From Bugulina stolonifera (Eukaryota; Bryozoa; Gymnolaemata; Cheilostomatida; Bugulidae): a stretch of 64,000 nt of DNA. The stretch is taken from the NCBI GenBank assembly GCA_935421135.1, contig OW285190.1:13216501-13280500 (forward strand), read 5' to 3'. The position numbers and the translations under genes were made by a program. Each line of letters starts with the position of its first letter. Within the stretch, counting starts at the first letter, position 1. Positions 1-11,125 of the stretch are shown here, piece after piece. The notes beneath the pieces were generated by a model, which ran no database searches, was not told the origin of the DNA, and was given only the letters and a program-made list of their open reading frames with translations.

Positions 1-3000
1 AATTGGAATGAGAGACAGTATCGCATACATGGATATATAGTATGTTACACTGGTTATCTTACATTACATTATTCACCATCAAAAGCATATCTTATCCAGC
101 AATGCAACTCTTTCCATGACCAGGAAACATGAGTGACTGTGTCATTGTCATACAGTTACTTACCAGAATTCCTACAGTCTACATACATACGTATAAATAC
201 AACTATAATATACAATTAGAGACAGTTATGCCTATCATATTATTACACATAATATCATGTCATCCATACTTGCAGATGAGAACTTGACATTGTCTCTCTT
301 CTTGTATATGGTGAGTCAGTGAGTGAACGAATAGCACTTCTTTACTCTGTGGTTAGTAGGTTTGAAACCAGAATAACACTGCAAGCAAAATGATATTATG
401 ATGTTTACTACACGCACTAGTAGTTACTCTATCATGACAGGATTATAACCATGCAGTAAACAATCAGACATGTAAATAATCAGAATAAACAATTAACCTA
501 TATTTAGAACATGACAATACCTACCATAAAATATGAAAAGCAGGAAAATTGTGTCAACACTAAAATATTGTGATAGAAAATTCCAACACAAAAAGAATTA
601 TAAATATTAGCCTGAAACCGTACATTAGCATGATATCTACAACCGTAATTAGAAAACATATTTTAATACAAGGTTTAAGTTCTGCAGGTCTTCTGTGTGT
701 CTTTCTAATGATACTTTCACCAGACAAACTACACCTACCATCCTACAAATGCCGTAATTCACGTCAACCTGCATGACATAAATACCTTGAGTATATCAAT
801 AGGTCCGAGATGACTAATCATATGCGTGATGTAGAGGCTGCAGACGTGTTGTATTATGTTGTGAGAATAGTGTAAAGTATCCTAGTAATAATAATTGGAG
901 AAGTTAGTGAGTGTCCGGCAGTAGACTCGACAGTCATAGTGGGTATATCAACGAGCACTATTTTAATGAGAGTTTAGGATATTCTCTGAACCTATATGAA
1001 GAAAAAAAGATGTCAGCTGCATCCTAAGTAGAATTATGTATTCATTTATTGACTGCTTAGTTGCAATCTTAATCAAATTATTTATATTAATCAATTAGTA
1101 AAATCTACTGATATTGCATATAACATGTAATGAATAAGCACAGCAATTTCACTCACTTTGAATCTCATTCCATAACACACTCACACACACTCACACTAAC
1201 AATCTGACAAACAACTCGCATTGTAATTGTTACCTTTTAGAATTATCAAAATTATAAAAAAAATAGTTTTAGTCTATTTTATACCAACATTATTTATATT
1301 TATACTTTTAACTTTAGTTATACTTCACTATAATATAATAATTTAATTGTACCAAGGAGTAAGGAGTAAGTCACTCCTTGATTATACTAATACAATCACA
1401 ATGCTTACCAACTATTACTACAACATTAGACCCCGAATATACTAAACAAAAAACTAGTTATGTAGTTGATACTATATAATAACAATATAATAATAATAAT
1501 TATTATTCTAAATAGTAATTACAATAAAATAAAAATAATTGATATTAGAATAAATGTTTAATAATTATAATATAAATATAAATATAATAATAATTATAAT
1601 TATTAATAATGCCCTGAATTGTTACTTACAATTGGACTGTAGAAGAGAAGTGATTACAAAAAACAATCTTTATTCTGTGATAAAGATATTGGAACGATTA
1701 ATTTATTAGTTGCACCGGGCAAGCAAAGTCAGCTAGGATCAATGTGAATGTTACTTTCATCCAATCCACAAAATAAACTTCAACTGCTTTCACAACTAAA
1801 TTGATGTTGTGATGTTTGTACTTTCCATTGACATCTCCAGAATACAGGTATATCCTAAACTATATACAAAAGCAAAAGATATCAATCTATTTCGCTATAA
1901 TTTTCTACAACTGTAGGAGGAGGCAACTGCTCCCATTTTTAATTTACTTTTGTATGTTCTGACAACTCCTTACAATTTACTTGTCTCTATCTTACATGTA
2001 GGTACGTAGATGTACAACCACTTGTGCCCAGTGTGACTAAAATGAAATATCCAGTGCATTGAGTCATGAGTGTAATGTTATTAATTATTAGTTACTGGTT
2101 GGAGTTATGGCCAAACAATAGTTAGTGTCAGAACCAGGATTTACACGTGTGTATGATTGACAAAGATTTCCAAATTGTACCGGTACTGTCAACCCTTGTC
2201 AGTAAAGTAAGTGCAATGTAAAAAAATTCTACAACGTGGCTTGTAGTGTATTAGTATGTCAGCAGTATTGTTTATAGTCTTATTAACCAAGAGCGTTTGT
2301 TATTGTTACTTTATTCCCTTGCCTGTGTTAGCTAATTTAGCACTCTTTGTTCTGTAAGTAAATATTTCAGAGATCAGATGGGAAGGAAGTAGAAATGTGA
2401 ACATACTATTTCAGGAGTCCAAGAGTAGTTTTCTGAAATATTTTACAATTATCGCATAGTGTAGGAGGCAGAAACAAAGTAACATCAATGGTGATATTTT
2501 TGCTTCCTTCACACCCTTACATTATATAATATTATACTTACTAAACAGAAAGTATTAAGTGAACAGGTGAGGTTAATGAAACCACAAATTCTAATGTCTG
2601 CTTGACCATTCCTTTCAAACAATAGAGAGTTTTTGTGAGCCTGATACTATAACATTATGTCTTCTTCCAAAGCTACACACATAGTGTAGTTTTGGTACTT
2701 ATCTATCTCAAGATGCAGGGCTAGTACATATTGTTATTTGATTTATTTACTTTAACGTGACTTATTTAGTCAAGTATGAACATTTTATTTTGGACATGTT
2801 CACAGAGCACACAACTACAGTTCTATAATTGACTGTACTGGAGAATGCAATACAGTGAGAAAACCCTCCTATTGTTAGCTAGAGAAGTTTAAGGGACATG
2901 TTATCGTTTTATGATTCCTTCAATATTGTGCTACTTCAGGTGCCAATCCTACTTGCTAGCATGTTTGACATGTAGGAGCATACGTTTAAATTGCAAGCAT

Positions 3001-3110
3001 AGTTTTAATACAGTAATCAAACTAAAACTACTATTCATTATGACGCACAACTTCTATTATGCATTATACTAAGTAATGACAAGTTGATGAAGCCTCTCTG
3101 TTTAATTACT
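1..3110. other. AT-rich intergenic stretch, no gene recognised
   Basis: No reading frame in this stretch has recognisable domains or exon-like structure; the one short frame near 570-776 is low-complexity and unsupported. The central part (about 1250-1620) is almost pure A/T with runs of TAATAATAAT. ATTAAA-like signals on the minus strand near 3006-3011 could serve as polyadenylation signal for the gene ending at 3111. I see nothing else. Confidence 0.5.
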
Positions 3111-4241
3111 TCATGTATCAGGAGTCAAGGTATCTGTAGGAGTGAAAATAGTGTACGAAGAATGAGCTGGTGTAGATCGTACCATTTGATCAGGTGTAAG
3201 TCGTCCCATTTGATCAGGTGTAAGTCGTACTGTTGCATCTGGTGTATGTTGTCCAGTTTGATCTGGTGTGAACACTGTAAATCGTCTACTTGGATTAATG
3301 GATTTTGCACCAACAGAATATTGTTTTGCTGCATCCGAATGTTTTCTTTTCTGGATAAATTGCCTCTTCATAATATCAGTGTGAATGCTCTCTGCAGGAG
3401 TTAACACCGTTGCATTTGCGGTTAATTGGCTTGCTATAAATTGACCAGTTGATAGTTTGTCTGACATAGAATATCCTGTGTTAGTTGAAGACATAGCAGC
3501 TCCATCCTCAGACCAAAGAGTGGGCATTGTAGGAGTCCGTGCAATTGTTGCCTGACGCCTTATAGTTGACTTTCGATTGTGTAAAGTGACACTATTTGAC
3601 CCAAATGACTTTGTAACTAGGGATCCATCGCCTGCGTTCTTCTCATTAAGGTTGGTAAACTGAAGTACTTTGGGTTGGGTTTGACGGCTAGAAACACTAG
3701 TTAATATTCGTTTCTGCACCAACGCATCTAACTTCAAATTCAATTTATCTCCTGAAGTTTTCAATTTTTTGGCTAACAGGAAACTAAACAGTAAAATAGA
3801 TGCTGCCGCAGATACTCCCAAAATTATTACAAAATAGGAACCATTGTTTTGGTCTATTCTAGCAGGGCTCACAGTGTTAATACTAAGAGGTTGCAGTCGT
3901 ATGTTGAATTTAGCAGATATTTCAGTCTCCCCAACACGGTAAACTGTACACTGAAGTTGAAGCTGTCCAATGCTCCTCCATTTTGGAATTACAGAAATCA
4001 ACAAGTGATCTTCTTCAATTGGCGTGAATGCGTAATTAGCAGTCCATTTGAATTTGTCACTGGGTACTGTACCTTTAATGTACTTTGAACATGTCAGATC
4101 CAGTTGCTTGTCGACTTGCAGCTGCCACGGCTCTCTCTGAGAAGTTCGTAGGCTACCGCTAGGTACTGATTGTGAGGAGATCAATGTGAAGAGAGTAAAC
4201 GTGACCCAGACCGTTAAAATGGGATCCCGAAATCTATACAT
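3111..4241 (-). CDS. Ig-like single-pass membrane protein with octapeptide-repeat tail (paralogue A)
   Basis: An uninterrupted 376-residue frame, apparently intronless. Residues 1-24 are a hydrophobic signal peptide. About 30-125 form one Ig-like domain: Cys in LDLTCSKYI, Trp in KFKWTAN, second Cys in LQLQCTVYR. A membrane helix (about 134-157, SYFVIILGVSAAASILLFSF) is followed by the basic stop-transfer KKLK. An N-glycosylation site (NGS) lies just outside the membrane. The roughly 215-residue cytoplasmic tail is Ser/Thr/Lys-rich, carries the motif MPTLWSEDG also found in the neighbour, and ends in five or six imperfect repeats of the type TPDQMxRL, closing with TPDT. The gene at 5802-6638 is a tandem paralogue in the same orientation. 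I do not recognise the family; a cell-surface receptor or adhesion molecule is inferred from architecture only. No ITIM or ITAM consensus is evident. The start is the first Met before the signal peptide. Confidence 0.8.
   Translation of the reverse strand: MYRFRDPILTVWVTFTLFTLISSQSVPSGSLRTSQREPWQLQVDKQLDLTCSKYIKGTVPSDKFKWTANYAFTPIEEDHLLISVIPKWRSIGQLQLQCTVYRVGETEISAKFNIRLQPLSINTVSPARIDQNNGSYFVIILGVSAAASILLFSFLLAKKLKTSGDKLNLKLDALVQKRILTSVSSRQTQPKVLQFTNLNEKNAGDGSLVTKSFGSNSVTLHNRKSTIRRQATIARTPTMPTLWSEDGAAMSSTNTGYSMSDKLSTGQFIASQLTANATVLTPAESIHTDIMKRQFIQKRKHSDAAKQYSVGAKSINPSRRFTVFTPDQTGQHTPDATVRLTPDQMGRLTPDQMVRSTPAHSSYTIFTPTDTLTPDT
3169..3275 (-). repeat. In-frame 24-bp coding repeat
   Basis: Imperfect 24-bp units (around TTTGATCAGGTGTAAGTCGT on the plus strand) encode the octapeptide series TPDQTGQH, TPDATVRL, TPDQMGRL, TPDQMVRS at the C-terminus of paralogue A. 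All units keep the frame. The paralogue at 5802-6638 lacks them. Confidence 0.85.
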
Positions 4242-5801
4242 CTTGACATGGCACCTTTGGTGATGACTGGAAATTTTCCTTGTGGATGTATTGTATCATG
4301 CACCTAACTTTTGATTGTAATGTAGCAATAAAATTGCCTTAATGCTACTATGACAAGTTACAGTATTCCAACAATATTAAATAGTAAATTGTTAGCATTA
4401 AAGGAATTTGTTGAAATGAAAATAATCAACCAATCTATTCTTGCCTTGCATGTGTTGGTAATTTGTGAGCATCTTTAGTGTAGATTGTGTACATGCACAT
4501 AATTATAACAATGTTGTGATGTTTACCTGTGGGTAGCATGCAGTCTGATAAACCACATGCAATAGGGGATACTAAAACCCAGTAAAGCTCAAGGCCGACC
4601 TGACAACAGCAGGTTGCTAATCAGAATCTTGCGATTCTACTGACCAACAATTCCGATACGCTCCTAGCAATTAGTTATGAGTGCACCTTGAGAACTGACC
4701 CTGCTCCACGCCTGGCGTGTGTACAAGATATTGTATAATTGTCGTGATCCGGGCAGTTTCAATATTTTGTGTATAGGTGTACTTGTACATTTGTACATAA
4801 ATCATTCTACATGTTTGTTTCAAGTTTATGTAGCAGCCAGAGGGCAGAGTGGACATACAGTTTTATTTACTATTGATATATAATTGTTATAATGCATTAA
4901 ATACCTCACTTTCTTTTGCACCCAACCTAAGGAGGCCAACTTTTTTTATCGGCCCTTGGGTGCCTGTTGTTATGTTCTAGTTATCCTTTGCTACAAAATA
5001 CTTTAACAAAATAACATAAAGGTCGGTGGGCCGTAGGATTGATACGTAGATAATCTTATTGATTACAATTAATGAAGTTTGAGATCGGCCCTCGGCCTAC
5101 AGCACATTACTAAGTATGCCTAAAATAAATTTCCAGATAGTACATGTAATTAGATTGTTAGAGCAAATCCGTGCAATGAATAATTGTTTGTTAGCCACAC
5201 CACATACTACATAATAGAGATACACCATGCACTAATACATGTACATTCATTCATACGTACCAGTCTTCTCTAACAGTACATGTATTATTATAAGATTTGT
5301 CGCATCCTATCCATTAACTAACTAGCAGACGTTCAGCTGCTAAAACAAGATGGCTCAACTAAGAGAAATATTTTGTTTTTTTCAGTTGCATTTTTACATT
5401 TGTGGAACTAGACAGAAGGAATGCCTTTCTACTTACGTAAAACAAAACCGTGGCGCTATCAGTTGGATGCGGTCGTGCTGATACATTATTTACAAAATAA
5501 TTGCGTTTCAATACAGGTACACAAACAATTTCTGCATCAGACTAATTGTAGTTTCATCGAGGTGGTAATTTAACAAAAATCTCTCATAACTGGATATGTT
5601 TATAGTATTTGTATTGGATAGACTCATTTGTATTATAGTCAATTGTAGAAACGTGAACAACACTAAAATGATTATTAGCATCAATATCAAAATTTGACTA
5701 CAAACTGGTCTAAACAGTTGTAAATTACTGTATATTTTGTGAGAGGCCGTGTATATACACATATGAAACATGGACGCGGATGTAACACTCAGTCTATGTT
5801 G
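4242..5801. other. Spacer between the two Ig-like genes
   Basis: The spacer holds the 5' flank of paralogue A and 3' flank of paralogue B. Near 4920-5105 are several GC-rich pieces such as CGGCCCTCGGCCTAC and GGTCGGTGGGCC in an otherwise AT-rich background. They resemble, only loosely, motifs in the LTR-like sequences at 42.4 and 49.5 kb, so an old mobile-element remnant is possible. The 87-codon minus-strand frame at 5508-5771 has no recognisable features and I leave it out. Confidence 0.35.
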
Positions 5802-6638
5802 CTACAATTGGTCAGCCAAAAGTGTCTGTACAGCGGATTCAGATGTACCCGTAAGCATTTGTCTTGGTTTAGTTCTTTTGATATGATGTGTCTGATCCTC
5901 TGCTGGCTGAATTTTCTCTCTATTAATAGTAGTAGTAGTAGTTGCGCATTTTTCTGACTTTGTAGCACGCAGACTGGCATAGGATGGCTGGAGCCCTTCA
6001 TCGGACCAGACAGTTGGCATTATAAAAACTCCTGACAGTTGGTGTTTCAATTTCCATGGTTTGATAGTACTGTTGGAAGGTATTTCAAAAGAGGCGTCAC
6101 TAACAGGCATTCTATGGGCCACTGGTTGTGGTGGCTGTATTGGATGAGAGCAATTCGTGGGTGAGTGTTTAGACTTTCTGATTACCAGAAGAATCACTAA
6201 ACCCATAGAGGCGATGGCCAATGGACCAGCTATTATTGCAAGAATGTAAAAAGTTGGCAAAGTGTTGTTGCTAGTAGGATTTTCTGAAGTACTTTCACCA
6301 AGTGATGCTATTTGGACCTCAAATGTGGCTGACACTGGTTCCACACCATCTCTATATACTTTGCACTCAAGCTGAAACTGTCCAACTCTTCGCCATTCTG
6401 AGTTGATAAACATGAACAAACGATTACTTTCAACTATACCCAATTCCAGATTGCTGGTCCATACAAACTTGTCACCACTATTTGTACCAATAATGTAATT
6501 GGAACATGTGACATCCAGGTACATAGAAACTGTTAGCTGCCAAGGTTCAGTCTGAATGGGCGACAACTCACCATGTATTATTCCAAGGAGTTCATGTAAT
6601 ATTATTGCCAAATGAATAACATTTCTTGAAGTCTCCAT
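5802..6638 (-). CDS. Ig-like single-pass membrane protein (paralogue B)
   Basis: An intronless 278-residue frame. A signal peptide (about 1-24) precedes one Ig-like domain (about 30-115: Cys in LDVTCSNYI, Trp in KFVWTSN, Cys in FQLECKVYR). A linker with an NNT glycosylation site leads to a membrane helix (about 132-154, IIAGPLAIASMGLVILLVI) with RKSK stop-transfer, then a roughly 120-residue cytoplasmic tail. Matches to paralogue A include EPWQL near the start of the domain, the Cys-Trp-Cys spacing, the VYR-G pattern after the second Cys, and the tail motif MPTVWSDEG against MPTLWSEDG. The tail contains YASL, a Yxx-hydrophobic sorting-type motif, and lacks the octapeptide repeats. Function unknown. 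Conservation of the same tail motif suggests a shared intracellular partner, which is inference. Confidence 0.8.
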   Translation of the reverse strand: METSRNVIHLAIILHELLGIIHGELSPIQTEPWQLTVSMYLDVTCSNYIIGTNSGDKFVWTSNLELGIVESNRLFMFINSEWRRVGQFQLECKVYRDGVEPVSATFEVQIASLGESTSENPTSNNTLPTFYILAIIAGPLAIASMGLVILLVIRKSKHSPTNCSHPIQPPQPVAHRMPVSDASFEIPSNSTIKPWKLKHQLSGVFIMPTVWSDEGLQPSYASLRATKSEKCATTTTTINREKIQPAEDQTHHIKRTKPRQMLTGTSESAVQTLLADQL

Positions 6639-7757
6639 GCTAACACCAGATATATAATCTGCTGTTGGAACGAAATTACTTTGTCTACACTTGAATTGTA
6701 TAAAATTTTAAAAAAACTAACCAACAGTATAGTTTTGTGGTTTCATTTGGAAAGTCAAATTCTTGGGATAGTTTAAATACTAACTACAATCATGTACATG
6801 TTGTAATATTGCTATGGCTAAAAGTATACAATTATCATTATGACAAAAGAGAGAATTTGCCACTACATGATCTTGTTCAGCAATAACTACCCATGTAACA
6901 CCAACACAACAATTGTGATGCTGTCTAAGGAAGTACAATTAGATCAGCCATGTTTGTATGGGGTAAAATGAAGTGCAAAGGAAAATTATATTACAACAAT
7001 GAGATAGAAAATGTAACTGGCCCTTACAAGTCATGTACACATTGATGTATTTAAACCTATTGATCTATTTAAACTCTGATAAGCTGTGTATGTTCAGAGC
7101 AAGTAATGTTATTTATAAAAAATATGTTATTTTCGTTTTACATGTTGAATTTGCTATAGGAACTTTATGCTCTACTTCAATTAGTGAGCCACACAACCAA
7201 TGATAGTGCAAGTAATACTTGTAAAACACACTATACTACGCATAGAACACCGTCTCATCACTAGTTTCATACTGAGATAATTTATAAAATGTAAAACCTT
7301 TAAAATAACTCTCCAACTATCATGTAGTTTCACATTACCATAATTATGAAAGAGGAAGTAGAGTAAGTTCCCACTCTATGGAAGAACCCCACTTTGTGCA
7401 GAGCCGTTTATTGGGAGAGTAGCGTCACTGAGGGAATACTATATGCCGTGCTGAACCCTTTAGAACCAATCAAAATGACCGAAATAAAAATTTGACCAGT
7501 GTTATCTTTTATTACTGTTGTTTGGCCAATATGGCCTCTTGTTTACTTCTGGTGACACAACTCTCCCAATAAACAACTCTGACTTTGAGTATCTTTCAGG
7601 TACCCCTTGACTAGACTTTGCTCCTAGTGTTCACTATGCCCATAGAGGTTAGCGATTGAAGACGGGAAGTGCAATAGGCTACCCTTATTTATTTATTTAC
7701 AGAACAGGTAACAGAAGCAGTCTAAGTGTAAAGCATTGTATTTATGCAGAGTCACAC
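6639..7757. other. Spacer between paralogue B and gankyrin
   Basis: Mostly AT-rich sequence. It contains the 181-bp MITE-like inverted-repeat element listed separately (7400-7580) and, at 7688-7697 on the minus strand, overlapping AATAAA signals about 60 bp past the gankyrin stop. Nothing else is recognised. Confidence 0.5.
7400..7580. mobile_element. MITE-like element with about 30-bp terminal inverted repeats (copy 1)
   Basis: The left end AGAGCCGTTTATTGGGAGAG mirrors the right end CTCTCCCAATAAACAACTCT. The 181-bp element has no coding frame. A second copy in the opposite orientation lies at 32384-32560; the interiors also match (for example GAGGCCAT and TTTTGATTGGTT when one copy is reversed). 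No clear target-site duplication was seen. Confidence 0.75.
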
Positions 7758-9444
7758 TTACTGAGGGATAATGTTGCATCTGTTATAAATATTTACAAGT
7801 GTATTCCGTGCTGAAGGTTTGAGACAGTCAAGAGGAGTTTTCTTCTCCTTATTCTGCTTGTTAATATCTGCACCATGTTCTATTAATAGCTTAGCCACAT
7901 CAAGTACTTCATCCTGACAGCTTATGTGGAGGGGTGTGTTTCCCTCTGTGTCGGTATAGTGCACCTCTGCCCCATTAACAAGCAACAGTTGTACCATCTT
8001 CATCAGCCCTGGTCGACAGACACCACAAATCCAATAAATAAAACTAGATATATGATATATCATCGTGCATGTACTAGAACATAACACAGTATACTATATC
8101 CACACAGAGCTCACTACCAGTTTATATTACGATGTAGTCTAACTCATTGCTCATTTATATCCTGATGATGGCTAGTGTATGCAATCAATTTGTTTATTAC
8201 ATACTAAAATGTCGTATTATTACACTGCGCTGATTCCACTAACAGGCTATCTGAGTATAATATAAATATTATGAGTGTATTATGTATCTTGTATTGCAAC
8301 AATATAGTGTAGTATTATAATATTATGTAAAATAGTGGGAGAACTAATTGCTAATAAATCCTTAGCCCTAAGGCTAGCTATTAGAAACAAATGATGACTT
8401 TAGAACTTACCTTTGCTTGAAGCTCTGTGTAATGGAGTAGCATTGACCCAGTCTCCCACAGTAACGTGAGCTCCATTCTCTATTAGAATAACAGCAATCT
8501 CATAGTGGTCCTTAGAGGCAGCATAGTGCAGTGCACACTGTCCTGTAAGTGTTATGGGAGAAAATGCAGCATATACATGATTGTATATTATTATATTATA
8601 TCATTTTATAATAGACCTATCATATTATATTACATAATTATAAATTATACTTATACACATACATTGTAAGTACTGTGCTTGGTATGGACATAGTGAGTGT
8701 GTAGGCCGTGACTGAAGAGTATTTTGCACGCTATAAGAAACAAGCGTTACCAGAATCACAAATATTTTAGTATATCTAATAGTAATTATACTCTTAGCAT
8801 TTTGCTGCTGCTAAAAAGTATACACCATAAGCTTACTGCTTTACATGTACATATGAAAATGGATAGGTAATGTGCACTTGTATGCTCATGTGGTACAACT
8901 CAAAGCCTATACTTAGTCTATAAACCCACAATGTACATAATAGACACCTGTTCGGTTCACAGCGTTAATATTGGCTCCCTGGCGAATTAGAGCAGCAACC
9001 ACCTCCTTCCTGCCGGCACTGGATGCTATCATTAGCGGAGTCCACTCAGCATCATCCATCAGATCTATCTGTATATTAAATCAAGTACAATACAGTTGCA
9101 TATAGACCTACACACGTACATGGTGTAGGCAAGGTTTTTACAGATTAAGCCTATAGACCTTTACTTCATTATCACATAGAATGAATATTGAAGTTACAAA
9201 AGCATAAACTACACAATCATGTGCTCTAATATTACATGTACATGTATATTAATACCTTAGAATTATGGCTCAAAAGAAACTCTACAATATCTACGTTGCC
9301 CGCTGACGCTGCCCAGTGAAGTGCTGTTCTACCATCCTGATCTAGTTTATGCACCAAGTCCTGATTAGAACCAATGAGCTTCTTCACCTCAACAATGTTC
9401 CCATCAAAAGCTAGTTGACAAAATTTGATATTGGAGTGACTCAT
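7758..9444 (-). CDS. PSMD10: Gankyrin, 26S proteasome assembly chaperone (PSMD10)
   Basis: Four exons: 9444-9256, 9068-8948, 8542-8411, 8008-7758. Phases join cleanly and encode 230 residues (human protein 226). The product is ankyrin repeats throughout: DQDGRTALHWAASAGNVDIVEFLL in the first exon closely follows human gankyrin, then DDAEWTPLMIASSAGRKE, CALHYAASKDHYEIAV, TPLHRASSKG and DTEGNTPLHISCQDE. In known species gankyrin is a cytosolic/nuclear chaperone that binds the Rpt3 C-terminus during assembly of the proteasome regulatory particle. The human LxCxE retinoblastoma-binding motif (LACDE) is ISCQD here at residues 176-180, so that contact is probably absent. The start Met is followed by SHSNIKFCQLAFDG, aligning with the human N-terminus. 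AATAAA signals lie downstream at 7688-7697. Confidence 0.95.
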
Positions 9445-9607
9445 TTTCCAAACGTTTTTCTACCTTTTGCTACGAGACACTACAAAGACACAAAAACACA
9501 AATCATGATAAACATAATCTTATTTTACAGTATCATTTCTATCAATTTAAAAATTCATGTATTATAATTATTATGTGATATCTTTCTTGCATGGAATTTA
9601 CTTTTGA

Positions 9608-9908
9608 TCAGCCAGGGACTTAGTTTCAAATCTGAAATACCAGTCCCTGACTGAGGTTTGAACCCCAGGATTTACGTCATTGCCTAATTGCCTAGCATAG
9701 TCAACATAACACACTAATCATTCCACCAGCTCGGCAGCTTCCAAAAAGTAACGTTTGCTGGAGAACAGTACCTGTGTACTGAACCAACTGCACACAATAC
9801 ACTCCTCTATGGCCACCTTGCTAGAGCTTTAGCCACACATCTATAATTTACGCAATATTTTTCACAAATTGTTCAAACCCCAGTCAGAGATGGTTATTTT
9901 CATATTGT
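9608..9908. mobile_element. Foldback element with tRNA-like B-box arms (copy 1)
   Basis: The left arm CAGTCCCTGACTGAGGTTTGAACC and right arm GTTCAAACCCCAGTCAGAGA are inverted copies. The arms carry a pol III B-box-like GGTTCAAACC. The interior matches the element at 62719-63120 (for example TATGGCCACCTTGC and the CCTAGCA segment). This copy is more decayed and its exact edges are uncertain. Confidence 0.65.
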
Positions 9909-10484
9909 TTCTGTGTTCTTGAAGAATCTGCCAAAAACTTTGAAATATCAGATGAAATATGCTGCCATACTTTGTCATACTACTAATCCATCAAAAGTTT
10001 TTGCATTTGATAGCTTCCAGCATATGCATGTGCTTGTCTTAGGTGGTGACTAGGCATGAAAAACATATTCAAGGGTAGGACAGCATAAAGCATCAAATAC
10101 AGTGGTACAAGTGTTTTATTTAGCCTTTAAAATTACGCATCAGTATGTGTAGGATGATATTAGTTTATATACACACTATTGAAACATGGGGAAGGCAAAC
10201 CAAGCTTTCATCAACATAGTTATACTCTGTACTGATACTCTCAAACCCACAGCATGCAGCAGGTACCTCATTAAAATAATATCCATATAGCGCTAGACAG
10301 TTGTTGTTGGCTTCACAGGCTGATTAAAACATATTGTAATGTCTGATTAAATGGGTATTTTTTTTCTTTATAAGCCAATAGAGAGGTAAACAGCTTACAT
10401 ACTTGGTCTTTCATATTTATACAGGCTATAAATGAATGCACCTCAGTTGAAGCAAAACTTCCACAGCAGTTATTGAATCTATAG

Positions 10485-11125
10485 GGAAGCCTCTAGTTTT
10501 CACACTGTCGGGCTAGTGTCTACAATTATTACAGCACTTTACTATGGTTCGTGGCAGAAACCTGGTGTGGTATAATATGCTCTTTTTGGTTGATATTGGG
10601 GTGGGTTCGCCTCTGGTTGCTGGTCTAGTGCTCACTGTTACTGATTCTCTGTCCACAACAATATTGTCATAAACTCTGGATAGAGTATGGTGTTGTTCTT
10701 CATTCTGGGGAATCCTGGTCAATAGATACAGACGATGGTTTTCCTTCCGTCTTCCAAGGACAAGTCTGCAACTGACTTCTGGCCTCAGTTATACTCATAC
10801 TGTCAGCGGGTCCTTTCATGTGATGTTGGCTATAAGCCATAAGGTAGTGTTCTAGACTTGTTCTAGATCATGGAGCTTGTTCTTAGCTGCAGGGCCTCAA
10901 ACGACATTTGTATATTCAAGCATAGGTCTGCATAGACTGGTGTATGCAAGTCGTTTACATAGCTTCTTTTGGAGCATGGTACATCAAATGATTAATCCGC
11001 CACAAATTTTTCGACATTTAGTAATTATCATTTAGTGCACTTCTCAGCTCTGTGCTGAATGCTGATAAAATCTTGGATCTGATTGAATTGTTTTGTTGCT
11101 CCAAGGTACTTGGAATTTTCTGTCC
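10485..11125 (-). pseudogene. Decayed non-LTR retrotransposon (LINE) reverse transcriptase C-terminal part
   Basis: Read on the minus strand across several frames, the sequence gives typical end-of-RT text: a YLG-like and IQSDPRFYQH stretch, then AYTSLCRPMLEY, a damaged VV-GPAAKNKLHDLEQV, and a tail LTRIPQNEEQHHTLSRVYDN. This order (YLG..., SLVRPxLEYA..VWDP...LE.VQ) is characteristic of the final RT segment of RTE/CR1/Jockey-like LINEs. There are several stops and frameshifts and no endonuclease domain, so it is a dead fragment of about 640 bp. Confidence 0.75.

Noticed and set aside
570..776. 68-codon plus-strand frame
   Set aside because: No signal peptide, domain or splice context; composition matches the AT-rich surroundings.
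3084..3404. 106-codon frame on the plus strand
   Set aside because: It is antisense to the repeat-encoding tail of paralogue A; Cys/Arg/Ser-rich composition is the mirror of the repeat and it has no domain.
4920..5105. A third LTR-like copy
   Set aside because: Only short motifs such as CGGCCCTCGG are shared with the 42.4 and 49.5 kb sequences; no ordered homology or TATA box was found.
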